DNA of 64,000 nt from Rhodospirillales bacterium (GTDB lineage Bacteria; Pseudomonadota; Alphaproteobacteria; Acetobacterales; Acetobacteraceae), in the NCBI GenBank assembly GCA_017304945.1, contig JAFKLG010000061.1, forward strand, positions 32,582 to 96,581, read 5' to 3'. Below, one piece after another: positions 25,421 to 36,264 of this stretch (position 1 is its first letter; each line of letters begins with the position of its first letter). The position numbers and the translations under genes are program-made. Below the pieces are notes generated by a model that saw only the letters and a list, made by a program, of their open reading frames with translations, was not told the DNA's origin and ran no database searches.

Positions 25421-27243
25421 TGCTGCAAACCCGGATACCGGAGGATCCCGCGGCCGTCCTGCGCCGCGTCTTCGGCTTTCCGGGCTTCCGCGGCCAGCAG
25501 GAGGCGGTCGTCCAGCACGTGATCGCCGGCGGCGATGCGCTGGTGCTGATGCCGACCGGCGGCGGCAAGAGCCTCTGCTACCAGGTCCCTGCCCTGTGCC
25601 GGCCCGGCATGGGCGTGATCGTCTCGCCCCTGATCGCCCTCATGGACGACCAGGTCGCCGCGCTCCGGCAGCTCGGCGTCAATGCCGGCGCCCTGCATTC
25701 CGACCTCGATCCCGCCGAGGCGCGCAGCGTCACCCGCGACCTGATCGAGCATCAGCTCGACCTCCTCTACGTCTCCCCCGAACGGCTGCTCGGCAACGGC
25801 ACGCTCGAGCGGCTCGCCCGCGTGCCGATCGGCCTGTTCGCGATCGACGAAGCGCATTGCGTTTCCCAGTGGGGCCACGAGTTCCGCCCGGAATATCGCG
25901 GCCTCGCCTGCCTGCCGGAGCACTTCCCGAACGTGCCGCGGATCGCACTGACCGCGACCGCCGACCCGCGCACCCGCTCCGACATCCTCTCCGCCCTGGC
26001 GATGCCGGAGGCGGAGGTGTTCCTCTCGAGCTTCCATCGCCCGAACCTGCACCTCGCGGCCGCGCCCAAGCTGGGCGAGAGCGCGCAACTGCTGGAGTTC
26101 CTGGCCCGTCACCCCGGCGATTGCGGGATCGTCTATTGCGGCAGCCGCGCCAAGACCGAACGGGTGGCCGCCAGGCTGGTCGAGAAAGGCATGCCTTCCA
26201 TCGCCTTCCATGCCGGGCTCGAGCCGCAGCAGAAGCGCGACGCGCTCGCGCGGTTCCGGTCGGGGGAGCCGCTGGTGGTCGTCGCCACCATCGCCTTCGG
26301 CATGGGGATCGACCGGCCGGACGTGCGCTTCGTCGTGCATCTCGACATGCCGGAAAGCCCGGAGGCGTACTACCAGCAGATCGGCCGGGCCGGGCGCGAT
26401 GGCGACCCGGCCGACACGCTGCTGCTCTATGACGGGCAGGATATCGCCCGCGCACGTCACTGGCTGGCGCAGTCGGCGGCGCCGGAGACGCAGAAGCGCG
26501 TGATGCGCACCAAGCTCGAGGAGATGATCGGGCTGACCGAGGCGGTCGCCTGCCGCACCCGCTCCCTGCTGACCTGCTTCGGCGAGGACCTGCCGACCCC
26601 CTGCGGCCATTGCGACAACTGCGATGCGCCCCCGGTCACCGAGGACGCGAGCGTGGCGGCGCAGAAAGTCCTGTCGGCGGTCTATCGGACCAACCAGATC
26701 TTCGGCGCCTTGCACATCATCGCGGTGCTGCGTGGCGAGGCGACCGAGGCGGTGGTGCGGCATCGCCACGACCAGTTGCCGACCTTCGGCGTCGGGAAGG
26801 AACACGGCATCCCGTACTGGCGCGGCCTGATCCGGCAGTTGATCGCGCTGGGCGCGCTCGACGTCGACACCGCCGGGCATGGCGGCCTGTTCCTCGTGCA
26901 GGAGAAGGCGCGGCCGATCCTGCGCGGCGAGCAGCACGTGATGCTGCGGCAGGAGAGCCCGCGTCGCGCCCGCGGGGTGCTGCGCCCGGACCGCCCCGGG
27001 CTCACGGCGGCGCCGGGACCCGAGGCCGCGGGCGTGTTCGAGGCGCTGCGTGCCTGGCGGGCGACCGAATCGCGAACCCAGTCGGTGCCGCCCTACGTCA
27101 TCTTCCACGACAGCGTGCTGCGGGAGATCGCCGCCATCCGTCCCGCCTCGCTCGACGAGCTGGGGCAGATCAAGGGCGTCGGCGCCTCCAAGTTGCAGCG
27201 CTACGGCGTGCCGGTGCTCGAGGTCCTGCGCGCCGCGGCATGA
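25420..27243 (+). CDS. recQ: ATP-dependent DNA helicase RecQ
   Basis: A 607-residue superfamily 2 3'-5' helicase that unwinds forks and recombination intermediates. Walker A is MPTGGGKSLCYQ (from residue 44). The DEAH box is IDEAHCVSQWGHEFRPEY (from about 142), the RecQ aromatic-rich loop. Motif VI is QQIGRAGRDG. The zinc site is CRTRSLLTCF ... CGHCDNC, then winged helix, then a C-terminal HRDC domain (YVIFHDSVLREIA ... GVGASKLQRYG). The start overlaps the preceding gene by one base. Confidence 0.97.
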   Translation: MLQTRIPEDPAAVLRRVFGFPGFRGQQEAVVQHVIAGGDALVLMPTGGGKSLCYQVPALCRPGMGVIVSPLIALMDDQVAALRQLGVNAGALHSDLDPAEARSVTRDLIEHQLDLLYVSPERLLGNGTLERLARVPIGLFAIDEAHCVSQWGHEFRPEYRGLACLPEHFPNVPRIALTATADPRTRSDILSALAMPEAEVFLSSFHRPNLHLAAAPKLGESAQLLEFLARHPGDCGIVYCGSRAKTERVAARLVEKGMPSIAFHAGLEPQQKRDALARFRSGEPLVVVATIAFGMGIDRPDVRFVVHLDMPESPEAYYQQIGRAGRDGDPADTLLLYDGQDIARARHWLAQSAAPETQKRVMRTKLEEMIGLTEAVACRTRSLLTCFGEDLPTPCGHCDNCDAPPVTEDASVAAQKVLSAVYRTNQIFGALHIIAVLRGEATEAVVRHRHDQLPTFGVGKEHGIPYWRGLIRQLIALGALDVDTAGHGGLFLVQEKARPILRGEQHVMLRQESPRRARGVLRPDRPGLTAAPGPEAAGVFEALRAWRATESRTQSVPPYVIFHDSVLREIAAIRPASLDELGQIKGVGASKLQRYGVPVLEVLRAAA

Positions 27244-27268
27244 GTCGCGCGGTCCGCGGCGCCGTCCC

Positions 27269-28126
27269 TCACGCGTTGGCGGCGCGCATCACCTTCTCCC
27301 AGCCGTCCAGCACGGACCCCAGCTTGTCGGCCGGTTCGGATTCCAGGCTGAAGACGATGCGCGAGACGCCCAGGTCCTCGTAGCGCTTCATCAGGTCGAC
27401 CTCCTGCTTGGGACCCCAGACGGTGATCTCGATCTCGTCCGGGTTGCGCCCCGCCGCGCTGGCCATCTTGCGGAACTCCGGGATGAGTTCCGCGATCTCC
27501 TCGTATGTGCCGCGCTTGGCCTGCGGGATCCAGCCGTCGCCGTAACGGATTGCCCGCCGCGCGGAATACGGGAATGCGCCGCCGACGATGACCGGCGGAT
27601 GCGGCTTCTGCACCGGCTTCGGCCAGGTCATCATCGGGCCGAACTGCACGAATTCACCCTGGTACTCGGGCTTCGACTTCGTCCAGATCACCTTCATCGC
27701 CTCGATCCGCTCGCGCGCGACCTTGTGGCGGTCGGCGAAGGCGACGCCATGATCCTCGAGTTCGTCCTGGTTCCAGCCGTTACCAACGCCGAACAGGAAC
27801 CGTCCGCCCGAAACCTGGTCGATCGAGGCCACCAGCTTCGCGGTCTGGATCGGGTCGCGCTGCGCGACCAGGCACACGCCAGTGCCGATCTTCAGCCGCG
27901 TGGTTGCGACCGCCGCCGCGGTCAGCGTCACGAACGGGTCCATCGTGTCGTAGTATTTCTTCGGCAGGTCGCCGCCGCCCGGAAACGGCGACTTGCGGGT
28001 CAGCGGGATGTGCGAGTGCTCCGGAGCCCACAGCGATTCGAAGCCGCGCGACTCCAGCGTCCGCGCGAGTTCGACCGCGCCGATCGAGTAATCGGTGAAG
28101 AACATGGACGCGCCGAATGACAGCAT
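27269..28126 (-). CDS. LLM-class F420-dependent-type oxidoreductase
   Basis: A 285-residue luciferase-like TIM-barrel protein of the TIGR03619 type. Visible are GFESLWAPEHSHIP, ATTRLKIGTGVCLVAQRDPI, GRFLFGVGNGWNQDE, KPHPPVIVGGAFPYSARRAI and YGDGWIPQ, which line the flavin or F420 pocket. Whether it uses F420 or FMN cannot be told from sequence; no F420 biosynthesis gene is in the window. Substrate unknown. It is convergent with recQ, and a 16-bp palindrome lies 30 bp upstream of its start. Confidence 0.85.
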   Translation of the reverse strand: MLSFGASMFFTDYSIGAVELARTLESRGFESLWAPEHSHIPLTRKSPFPGGGDLPKKYYDTMDPFVTLTAAAVATTRLKIGTGVCLVAQRDPIQTAKLVASIDQVSGGRFLFGVGNGWNQDELEDHGVAFADRHKVARERIEAMKVIWTKSKPEYQGEFVQFGPMMTWPKPVQKPHPPVIVGGAFPYSARRAIRYGDGWIPQAKRGTYEEIAELIPEFRKMASAAGRNPDEIEITVWGPKQEVDLMKRYEDLGVSRIVFSLESEPADKLGSVLDGWEKVMRAANA

Positions 28127-28155
28127 GAGGCCCTCCCATTGACGGTTGCGGGCAT

Positions 28156-28171
28156 CATGACCGCGGTCATG
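28156..28171. promoter_or_regulatory. 16-bp perfect palindrome upstream of the LLM oxidoreductase
   Basis: CATGACCGCGGTCATG is a perfect palindrome centred about 37 bp before the LLM oxidoreductase start on the minus strand. Half-sites of ATGACC form fit a dimeric repressor of GntR or TetR type. The regulator is not identifiable here. Confidence 0.45.
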
Positions 28172-28322
28172 ACCCCGCGCCAGGGCACCGGGACTCGCGG
28201 AAGATGCGCGCGCTCACGAACGAGTGTCTCCACTGTCATGCCTCCTGGCGCGTATTGCACCTATACTCCGCGCGACCTGAAACCACTCCGGCGTGCTTGA
28301 CACGCCAAGCGGGTCGATCGGG

Positions 28323-28352
28323 TGCCAGCCGACCATGTCGGGACGGCTGGCA
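28323..28352 (+). other. stem-loop in the glgP leader region
   Basis: TGCCAGCCG and CGGCTGGCA form a perfect 9-bp stem around a 12-base loop, 115 bp before the chosen glgP start. Only weak promoter-like hexamers (such as TTGACA at 28297-28302) are visible nearby. The rest of the 341-bp gap 28127-28467 holds nothing else I can identify. Confidence 0.4.
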
Positions 28353-28467
28353 GAAGGTGGTACCGAAGGGATCCTGCGCGCGGCCACGGGCAGAATTCAT
28401 TGGTTGAAGCCTCCGCGCGAAACATGCTTTGGTCGCCTACAACCGATCACGATCAGGTGAAATTGCC

Positions 28468-30963
28468 GTGGATTTCGAGGCTGACGGGCAAGCTGCGTCC
28501 TCCGGGACCCACCACCAGGCCGCTGCGCCGACCGAGAGCGACGTCGTCGCCCTTCGCGCCGCCATCCTGGAGAAGCTCAACTACCACGTCGGCAAGCGTC
28601 GCTCGGTGGCGACCGATGCGGATTGGCTGCTGGCAACCTGCCTCGCCGTGCGCGACCGCGTGGTGGATCGGTGGCTTGCCGGCATCGACACGGCGTATCA
28701 GCAGGGCGAGAAGCGCGTCTACTATCTGTCGCTCGAGTTCCTGATCGGCCGGTTGCTGTTCGACAACCTGAACAATCTCGGCATGACGGCGACGACCCGC
28801 GCCGCGCTGGCCGGCATGGACATCGACCTCGATCGGCTGCGCGCGCTGGAGCCGGATGCGGCACTCGGCAATGGCGGCCTCGGTCGTCTCGCCGCCTGCT
28901 TCATGGAGAGCATGGCGACGCTGGGCATTCCGGCGCATGGCTACGGCATCCGCTACGATCATGGCCTGTTCAAGCAGGTCATGAAGAACGGCTGGCAGCA
29001 GGAATATCCCGAAGACTGGTTGACCCACGGCAATCCCTGGGAATTCGAACGGCCCGAGGTCTGCTACGACATCGGCTTCGGCGGCTCGATCGAGGCGGTG
29101 CCGATTTCCGAAGCGGCGATGCGGCATGTGTGGCATCCGGCCGAGAAGGTGGAAGCGGTCGCCTTCGACACGCCGGTGGTCGGCTGGCACGGCCGGCGGG
29201 TCAACACGCTGCGGCTCTGGTCGGCCCGGCCCGTCGATCCGCTGCGGCTCGACGCCTTCAATCACGGCGATCATGTCGGCGCGCTTTCCGAACAGGTGCG
29301 CGCGGAATCGATCTCCAAGGTGCTCTACCCGTCGGATGCGACCCCGGCTGGCCAGGAACTGCGGCTGCGGCAGGAGTATTTCTTCGTCTCCGCCTCGCTG
29401 CAGGATCTGGTGCGACGTCACATCAAGGCGTTCGGTCACATCGGCACCTTCGCGGACAAGACCGCGATCCAGCTCAACGACACCCATCCCGCGATCGGCG
29501 TCGCCGAACTGATGCGCATCCTGCTCGACGTCTACCAACTCCCTTGGGAAGACGCCTGGCGGACCACGCAGCGCACCTTCAGCTACACCAACCACACGCT
29601 GCTGCCCGAGGCACTGGAAAGCTGGCCGCTGCCGCTGCTCGAGCGGCTGCTGCCGCGCCACATGCAGATCATCTACCTGATCAACGCGCTGCATCTCGGC
29701 CAGGTCCGCAAGGAACATCCCGAGGACGGACGCCTGCTCTCCTCCGTCTCGCTGATCGACGAGCATCAGGGCCGTCGCGTGCGCATGAGCCACCTCGCCT
29801 TCCTGGGCTCGCATCGGGTCAACGGCGTGTCCGCGCTGCACACCGACCTGATGCGGGAGACGGTGTTCCGCGACCTGCACGCGCTGTTTCCCGACCGTAT
29901 CGTCAACGTCACCAACGGCATTGCCTTCCGCCGCTGGCTGCACGAAGCGAACCCGAAGCTCACGCGCCTGCTGGTGGATGCGATCGGGCCCGAGGTCCTG
30001 GACCGGGAGGAAGCGTTCGCACGGCTGCGTCCGCTCGCCACCGACAGCGTGTTCCAGCAGCGTTTTGCCGCGGTGCGCTACCTGAACAAGCTCGCCCTCG
30101 CCGACGTGATCCGCAAGGAACTCGAGATCCGCGTCGACCCGGCTGCGCTGTTCGACGTGCACATCAAGCGCTTCCACGAATACAAGCGCCAGCTGCTGAA
30201 CATCCTGGAGACGATCGCGCTGTACAACGCGATCCGCGCGCGGCCGATGAGCGACTGGACGCCGCGGGTGAAGATCTTCGCCGGCAAGGCGGCGGCCAGC
30301 TATCAGACCGCGAAGCTGATCATCAAGCTCGCACACGACGTGGCACGCGTGGTGAACAGCGATCCCACCGTGCGCAACGCGCTGAAGGTCGTGTTCCTGC
30401 CGAACTACTCGGTGAGCCTCGCCGAGGTGATCATCCCGGCCGCCGACCTGTCCGAACAGATCTCGACGGCGGGGATGGAGGCGTCCGGGACGGGGAACAT
30501 GAAGTTCGCGTTGAACGGCGCGCTGACCATCGGCACGCTGGACGGCGCGAATGTCGAGATCCGCGAGCATGTGGGACCCGAGAACATCGCGATCTTTGGC
30601 CTGACCGCCGACGAGGTGGCGGCGCGGCGCACCCGCGGCATCGATGCGGGCGATGTGATCGCGGGCTCGCCCGCGCTGTCGGAAGTGCTGGATGCGGTGC
30701 AGTCGGGCGTGTTCTCGCCCGACGACCGGGACCGTTACCGTGGCCTGGTGGATGCCCTGCGCTACCACGACTACTTCATGGTCTGCGCCGATTTCGACTC
30801 CTACTACGCCACGCAGCGCGAGATTGCCGCGCTGTGGAACCGGCCCGAGGCGTGGTGGAAGTCGGCGATCATGAACACGGCGGGCATGGGGTGGTTCAGC
30901 TCCGATCGCTCGATCCGGGAGTATGCGAGCGAGATCTGGGACGTGCCGACGCAGGCGGTGTGA
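28468..30963 (+). CDS. glgP: glycogen (alpha-glucan) phosphorylase
   Basis: An 831-residue GT35 enzyme that releases glucose-1-phosphate from glycogen using PLP. GTG 28468 was chosen over an upstream TTG at 28429 because AGGTGA lies 7 bases before it and the length then matches the family. Landmarks: YYLSLEFLIGRLL, LGNGGLGRLAACFMESMAT, the PLP region SGTGNMKFALNGALTIGTLD (whose context EQISTAGMEA binds phosphate), and KIFAGKAAASYQTAKLIIK. It is first in the glycogen cluster but separated from glgB by 352 bp of repeat-rich DNA. Confidence 0.96.
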   Translation: MDFEADGQAASSGTHHQAAAPTESDVVALRAAILEKLNYHVGKRRSVATDADWLLATCLAVRDRVVDRWLAGIDTAYQQGEKRVYYLSLEFLIGRLLFDNLNNLGMTATTRAALAGMDIDLDRLRALEPDAALGNGGLGRLAACFMESMATLGIPAHGYGIRYDHGLFKQVMKNGWQQEYPEDWLTHGNPWEFERPEVCYDIGFGGSIEAVPISEAAMRHVWHPAEKVEAVAFDTPVVGWHGRRVNTLRLWSARPVDPLRLDAFNHGDHVGALSEQVRAESISKVLYPSDATPAGQELRLRQEYFFVSASLQDLVRRHIKAFGHIGTFADKTAIQLNDTHPAIGVAELMRILLDVYQLPWEDAWRTTQRTFSYTNHTLLPEALESWPLPLLERLLPRHMQIIYLINALHLGQVRKEHPEDGRLLSSVSLIDEHQGRRVRMSHLAFLGSHRVNGVSALHTDLMRETVFRDLHALFPDRIVNVTNGIAFRRWLHEANPKLTRLLVDAIGPEVLDREEAFARLRPLATDSVFQQRFAAVRYLNKLALADVIRKELEIRVDPAALFDVHIKRFHEYKRQLLNILETIALYNAIRARPMSDWTPRVKIFAGKAAASYQTAKLIIKLAHDVARVVNSDPTVRNALKVVFLPNYSVSLAEVIIPAADLSEQISTAGMEASGTGNMKFALNGALTIGTLDGANVEIREHVGPENIAIFGLTADEVAARRTRGIDAGDVIAGSPALSEVLDAVQSGVFSPDDRDRYRGLVDALRYHDYFMVCADFDSYYATQREIAALWNRPEAWWKSAIMNTAGMGWFSSDRSIREYASEIWDVPTQAV

Positions 30964-31042
30964 GGCGGGCGCATGTCGCGACGGCCACGTCCCTTGTCGT
31001 GGCCGGCCTCGCCTTCCCCTCCAGCGTCATGGTCGACCCCAT

Positions 31043-31120
31043 CCACCCCGTGTCATGGCCGGCCTCGTCCACCCCGTGTCACCGCCGGCCTCATCCACCC
31101 CGTGTCATGGCCGGCCTTGT
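31043..31120. repeat. three 26-bp tandem repeats leading into a palindromic element
   Basis: Units start at 31043, 31069 and 31095 with the core CCACCCCGTGTCA followed by TGGCCGGCCT or CCGCCGGCCT. A degenerate copy precedes them. They appear to be an expansion of the left edge of the dispersed palindrome that follows at 31100. Confidence 0.75.
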
Positions 31121-31189
31121 GCCGGCCATCCACGACTTCGTGCCGCGTCGAAAATCGCGGAGCGCCCGCCTGCAGTGGCCATGACGGGG
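31100..31189. repeat. dispersed palindromic element, cloverleaf type (right half degenerate)
   Basis: The left half, GTGTCATGGCCGGC...GCCGGCCATCCACGACTTCG, matches the elements at 40721 and 60095. The right half ends in GGCCATGACGGGG but its inner arm has decayed. It lies in the 352-bp glgP-glgB gap, which has no gene. Reading through it gives the peptide MAGLVPAIHDF, a known spurious ORF product in alphaproteobacterial genomes. Confidence 0.8.
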
Positions 31190-31315
31190 CGTGCCCCACT
31201 CCGCGACATGCGCACGCCCCACCACTAACCGTTGGTTCATTCGCGGCATCGTATCGTATGGTCCCTGCCGAAGGCCGGTGACGGCCTCCCAAGATCATCA
31301 CGAGGACGGGACAGA

Positions 31316-33531
<2,216 letters not shown>

Positions 33532-33538
<7 letters not shown>

Positions 33539-34797
33539 CCCGCCCCTCGCCCAACGCGCCGGTCGTGCGCGACACGATGGCCTATGTGCTGGCCGGCGGG
33601 CGCGGGTCGCGGCTGCTCGAACTCACCGACACCCGCGCGAAGCCCGCCGTCTATTTCGGCGGCAAGAGCCGCATCATCGACTTCGCCCTTTCGAACGCCG
33701 TGAACTCCGGCATTCGCCGCATCGGCGTCGCGACGCAGTACAAGGCGCACAGCCTGATCCGCCACCTGCAGCGCGGGTGGAACTTCTTCCGCCCGGAGCG
33801 TAACGAAGGATTCGACATCCTTCCCGCCTCCCAGCGCGCCGGCAACGACTGGTACGCCGGCACGGCCGATGCGCTGTACCAGAACATCGACATCATCGAG
33901 GGCTACGATCCCGCCTACATCGTCGTGCTCGCCGGCGACCACGTCTACAAGATGGACTATGCCGGGATGGTCACCCAGCACATCGAGCAGAACGCCGACG
34001 TGACGGTGGGCTGCATCGAGGTGCCACGCATGCAGGCGACCGGCTTCGGCGTGATGGCGGTGGACACCACCGACCGCATCTTCGACTTCGTCGAGAAGCC
34101 GGCCGACCCGCCGGGCATGCCGGACAAGCCCGACATGGCGCTCGCCAGCATGGGGATTTACGTCTTTGCCACGCGCTTCCTGCTCGACCAGTTGAAGCGT
34201 GACGCCGCCGACCCGCACTCCCAGCGCGATTTCGGCAAGGACATCATCCCCTATCTGGTGCGGCACGGCAAAGCCGTCGCGCATCGCTTCGCCACGTCCT
34301 GCGTCCGCTCCGGCTTCGAGAAGGAAGCGTATTGGCGCGACGTCGGCACGCTCGACGCGTATTGGGAGGCGAACATCGACCTCACCGCCGTCGTTCCGGC
34401 GCTCGACCTGTTCGACCGTGAGTGGCCGATCTGGACCTATGCCGAGATCACGCCGCCCGCCAAGTTCGTGCACGACGAGGTGGGCCGCCGCGGCGAGGCG
34501 ATCTCCTCGCTCGTCTCCGGCGGCTGCATCATCTCGGGTGCCTTCCTGCGCCAGGCGCTGCTGTTCACTGGCGTGCATGTCCATTCCTACGCCCGCATAG
34601 AGAATGCGGTGATCCTGCCCGAGGCCGATATCGGCCGCGGCGCGCGGCTGCGGAACGTGATCGTCGAGAAGGGCGTGCGCATTCCGGCCGGCCTCGTGGT
34701 CGGTGAGGACCCCGACGAGGACGCCCGCCGCTTCCGCCGCACCGAGAACGGCGTCTGCCTCGTCACCCAGCCCATGCTGGACCGTCTCGAGGCCTGA
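33532..34797 (+). CDS. glgC: glucose-1-phosphate adenylyltransferase
   Basis: A 421-residue ADP-glucose pyrophosphorylase that makes the glycosyl donor for GlgA and is the regulated step in bacteria. The nucleotide-binding loop is [20 protein letters not shown] and the product site includes [21 protein letters not shown]-terminal [19 protein letters not shown] is also diagnostic. The C-terminal beta-helix holds the allosteric surface. The ATG overlaps the glgB stop (ATGCTGA), and glgA begins 9 bp after its end. Confidence 0.97.
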
Positions 34798-34806
34798 CCG
34801 GCGCCG

Positions 34807-36264
34807 ATGTCCGACCTGCACGTCCTCTCGGTCGTCCCGGAGATCTACCCGATCGTGAAGACGGGTGGCCTGGCCGACGTGGCCGGCGCGCTTCCGCTCG
34901 CACTGCAGGCCGAGGGCGTCCGCACCACCAGCCTGATCCCGGCCTATCCCGCGGTGCGGGCGGCGCTCGCCCAGCCCGCGGCCGAATACGTCCAGCCGGA
35001 CCTGTTCGGCGGGCCGGTGCGGCTGCTGCGCGGCACCGTGAGCGGTCTCGACATCCTGGCGATCGATGCGCCGCATCTCTACGACCGGCCGGGCAACCCG
35101 TATGTCGGGCCGGACGGGCGCGACTGGGGCGACAATGCCCTGCGCTTCGCGGCCCTGGCGCGGGTCGGCGCCGACGTCGCCACCGGCGCGGTGCCCGGAC
35201 TGCATCCCGACATCCTGCACGCACATGACTGGCAGGCCGGCCTCGCCCCCGCCTATCTCGCCTATCGCGGTGGCCCGCGACCCGGCACGGTCATCACCGT
35301 GCACAACCTCGCCTTCCAGGGCCAATTCCCGGCGGATCTGCTCTCCACCCTCGGCCTGCCGCCCGAGTCCTACAACCTGGGCGGCGTCGAGTATTACGGC
35401 AGCATCGGCTACCTGAAGGCCGGCATCGCCCTTGCCGACCGGATCACCACGGTCTCGCCCACCTACGCCGCGGAGATCGCCACGGCCGCCGGCGGGATGG
35501 GCATGGACGGGCTGCTGCGCATCCGCTCCCACGCGCTGTTCGGCATCCTGAACGGCATCGACGAAACGGTGTGGAATCCCGAGACGGACCCGCACCTCGC
35601 CGCCCCGTTCTCGCTCGCGCGGCTGCATCGCCGCGCCACCAACAAGCGCGCGCTGCAGATCCGGCTGGGCCTCGTGCCGGATGCGAACGCGCTGCTGCTG
35701 GGGGTGGTGAGCCGCTTCACCTGGCAGAAGGGGCTCGACCTCCTGCTGGCCGCCCTGCCCCATCTCCTCGGCCTCGATATCCAGCTCGCGATGCTGGGGG
35801 CCGGGGATCGCGCCCTGGAGGAGGGATTCCTCGCCGCCGCCGCCGCACATCCCGGCCGGGTCGGCGTCGTGCGCGGCTATGACGAACCATTGGCGCACCA
35901 GATCCAGGCGGGCGCCGACGCGCTGCTCGTTCCCTCCCGCTTCGAGCCCTGCGGCCTCACCCAGCTCTGCGCGCTGCGCTACGGCGCGCTGCCGGTCGTC
36001 GCGCGGGTGGGCGGCCTCGCCGACACGGTGATCGACGCCAACGAGGCCGCGCTCGCCGCCGGAACCGGCACCGGCGTGCAGTTCGCACCCCCCACCCAGG
36101 AGATGCTCGAGGCGGCGATCCTGCGCCTCGCCGCGCTCTGGGTCGACCAACCCACCTGGCGGAAGCTGCAGAGGACCGCGATGAAATCCGACGTGTCCTG
36201 GCGCCGGCCGGCCGCCCGCTACGCCGCGCTCTACCGCGCGCTCCGCGACGAGCGCCGGACGTGA
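34807..36264 (+). CDS. glgA: glycogen synthase, ADP-glucose type
   Basis: A 485-residue GT5 glucosyltransferase that extends alpha-1,4 chains from ADP-glucose. The N-terminal [13 protein letters not shown] loop binds the ADP-glucose phosphate. [23 protein letters not shown] and the C-terminal [20 protein letters not shown] are family signatures, the Glu of the last being catalytic. Slightly longer than E. coli GlgA (477). Its TGA overlaps the GTG of the next gene (GTGA). Confidence 0.97.
   Translation: MSDLHVLSVVPEIYPIVKTGGLADVAGALPLALQAEGVRTTSLIPAYPAVRAALAQPAAEYVQPDLFGGPVRLLRGTVSGLDILAIDAPHLYDRPGNPYVGPDGRDWGDNALRFAALARVGADVATGAVPGLHPDILHAHDWQAGLAPAYLAYRGGPRPGTVITVHNLAFQGQFPADLLSTLGLPPESYNLGGVEYYGSIGYLKAGIALADRITTVSPTYAAEIATAAGGMGMDGLLRIRSHALFGILNGIDETVWNPETDPHLAAPFSLARLHRRATNKRALQIRLGLVPDANALLLGVVSRFTWQKGLDLLLAALPHLLGLDIQLAMLGAGDRALEEGFLAAAAAHPGRVGVVRGYDEPLAHQIQAGADALLVPSRFEPCGLTQLCALRYGALPVVARVGGLADTVIDANEAALAAGTGTGVQFAPPTQEMLEAAILRLAALWVDQPTWRKLQRTAMKSDVSWRRPAARYAALYRALRDERRT

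Noticed and set aside
28204..28407. Small plus-strand open frame upstream of glgP
   Set aside because: No ribosome site, Cys/His-rich random composition, and it ends within the glgP leader.
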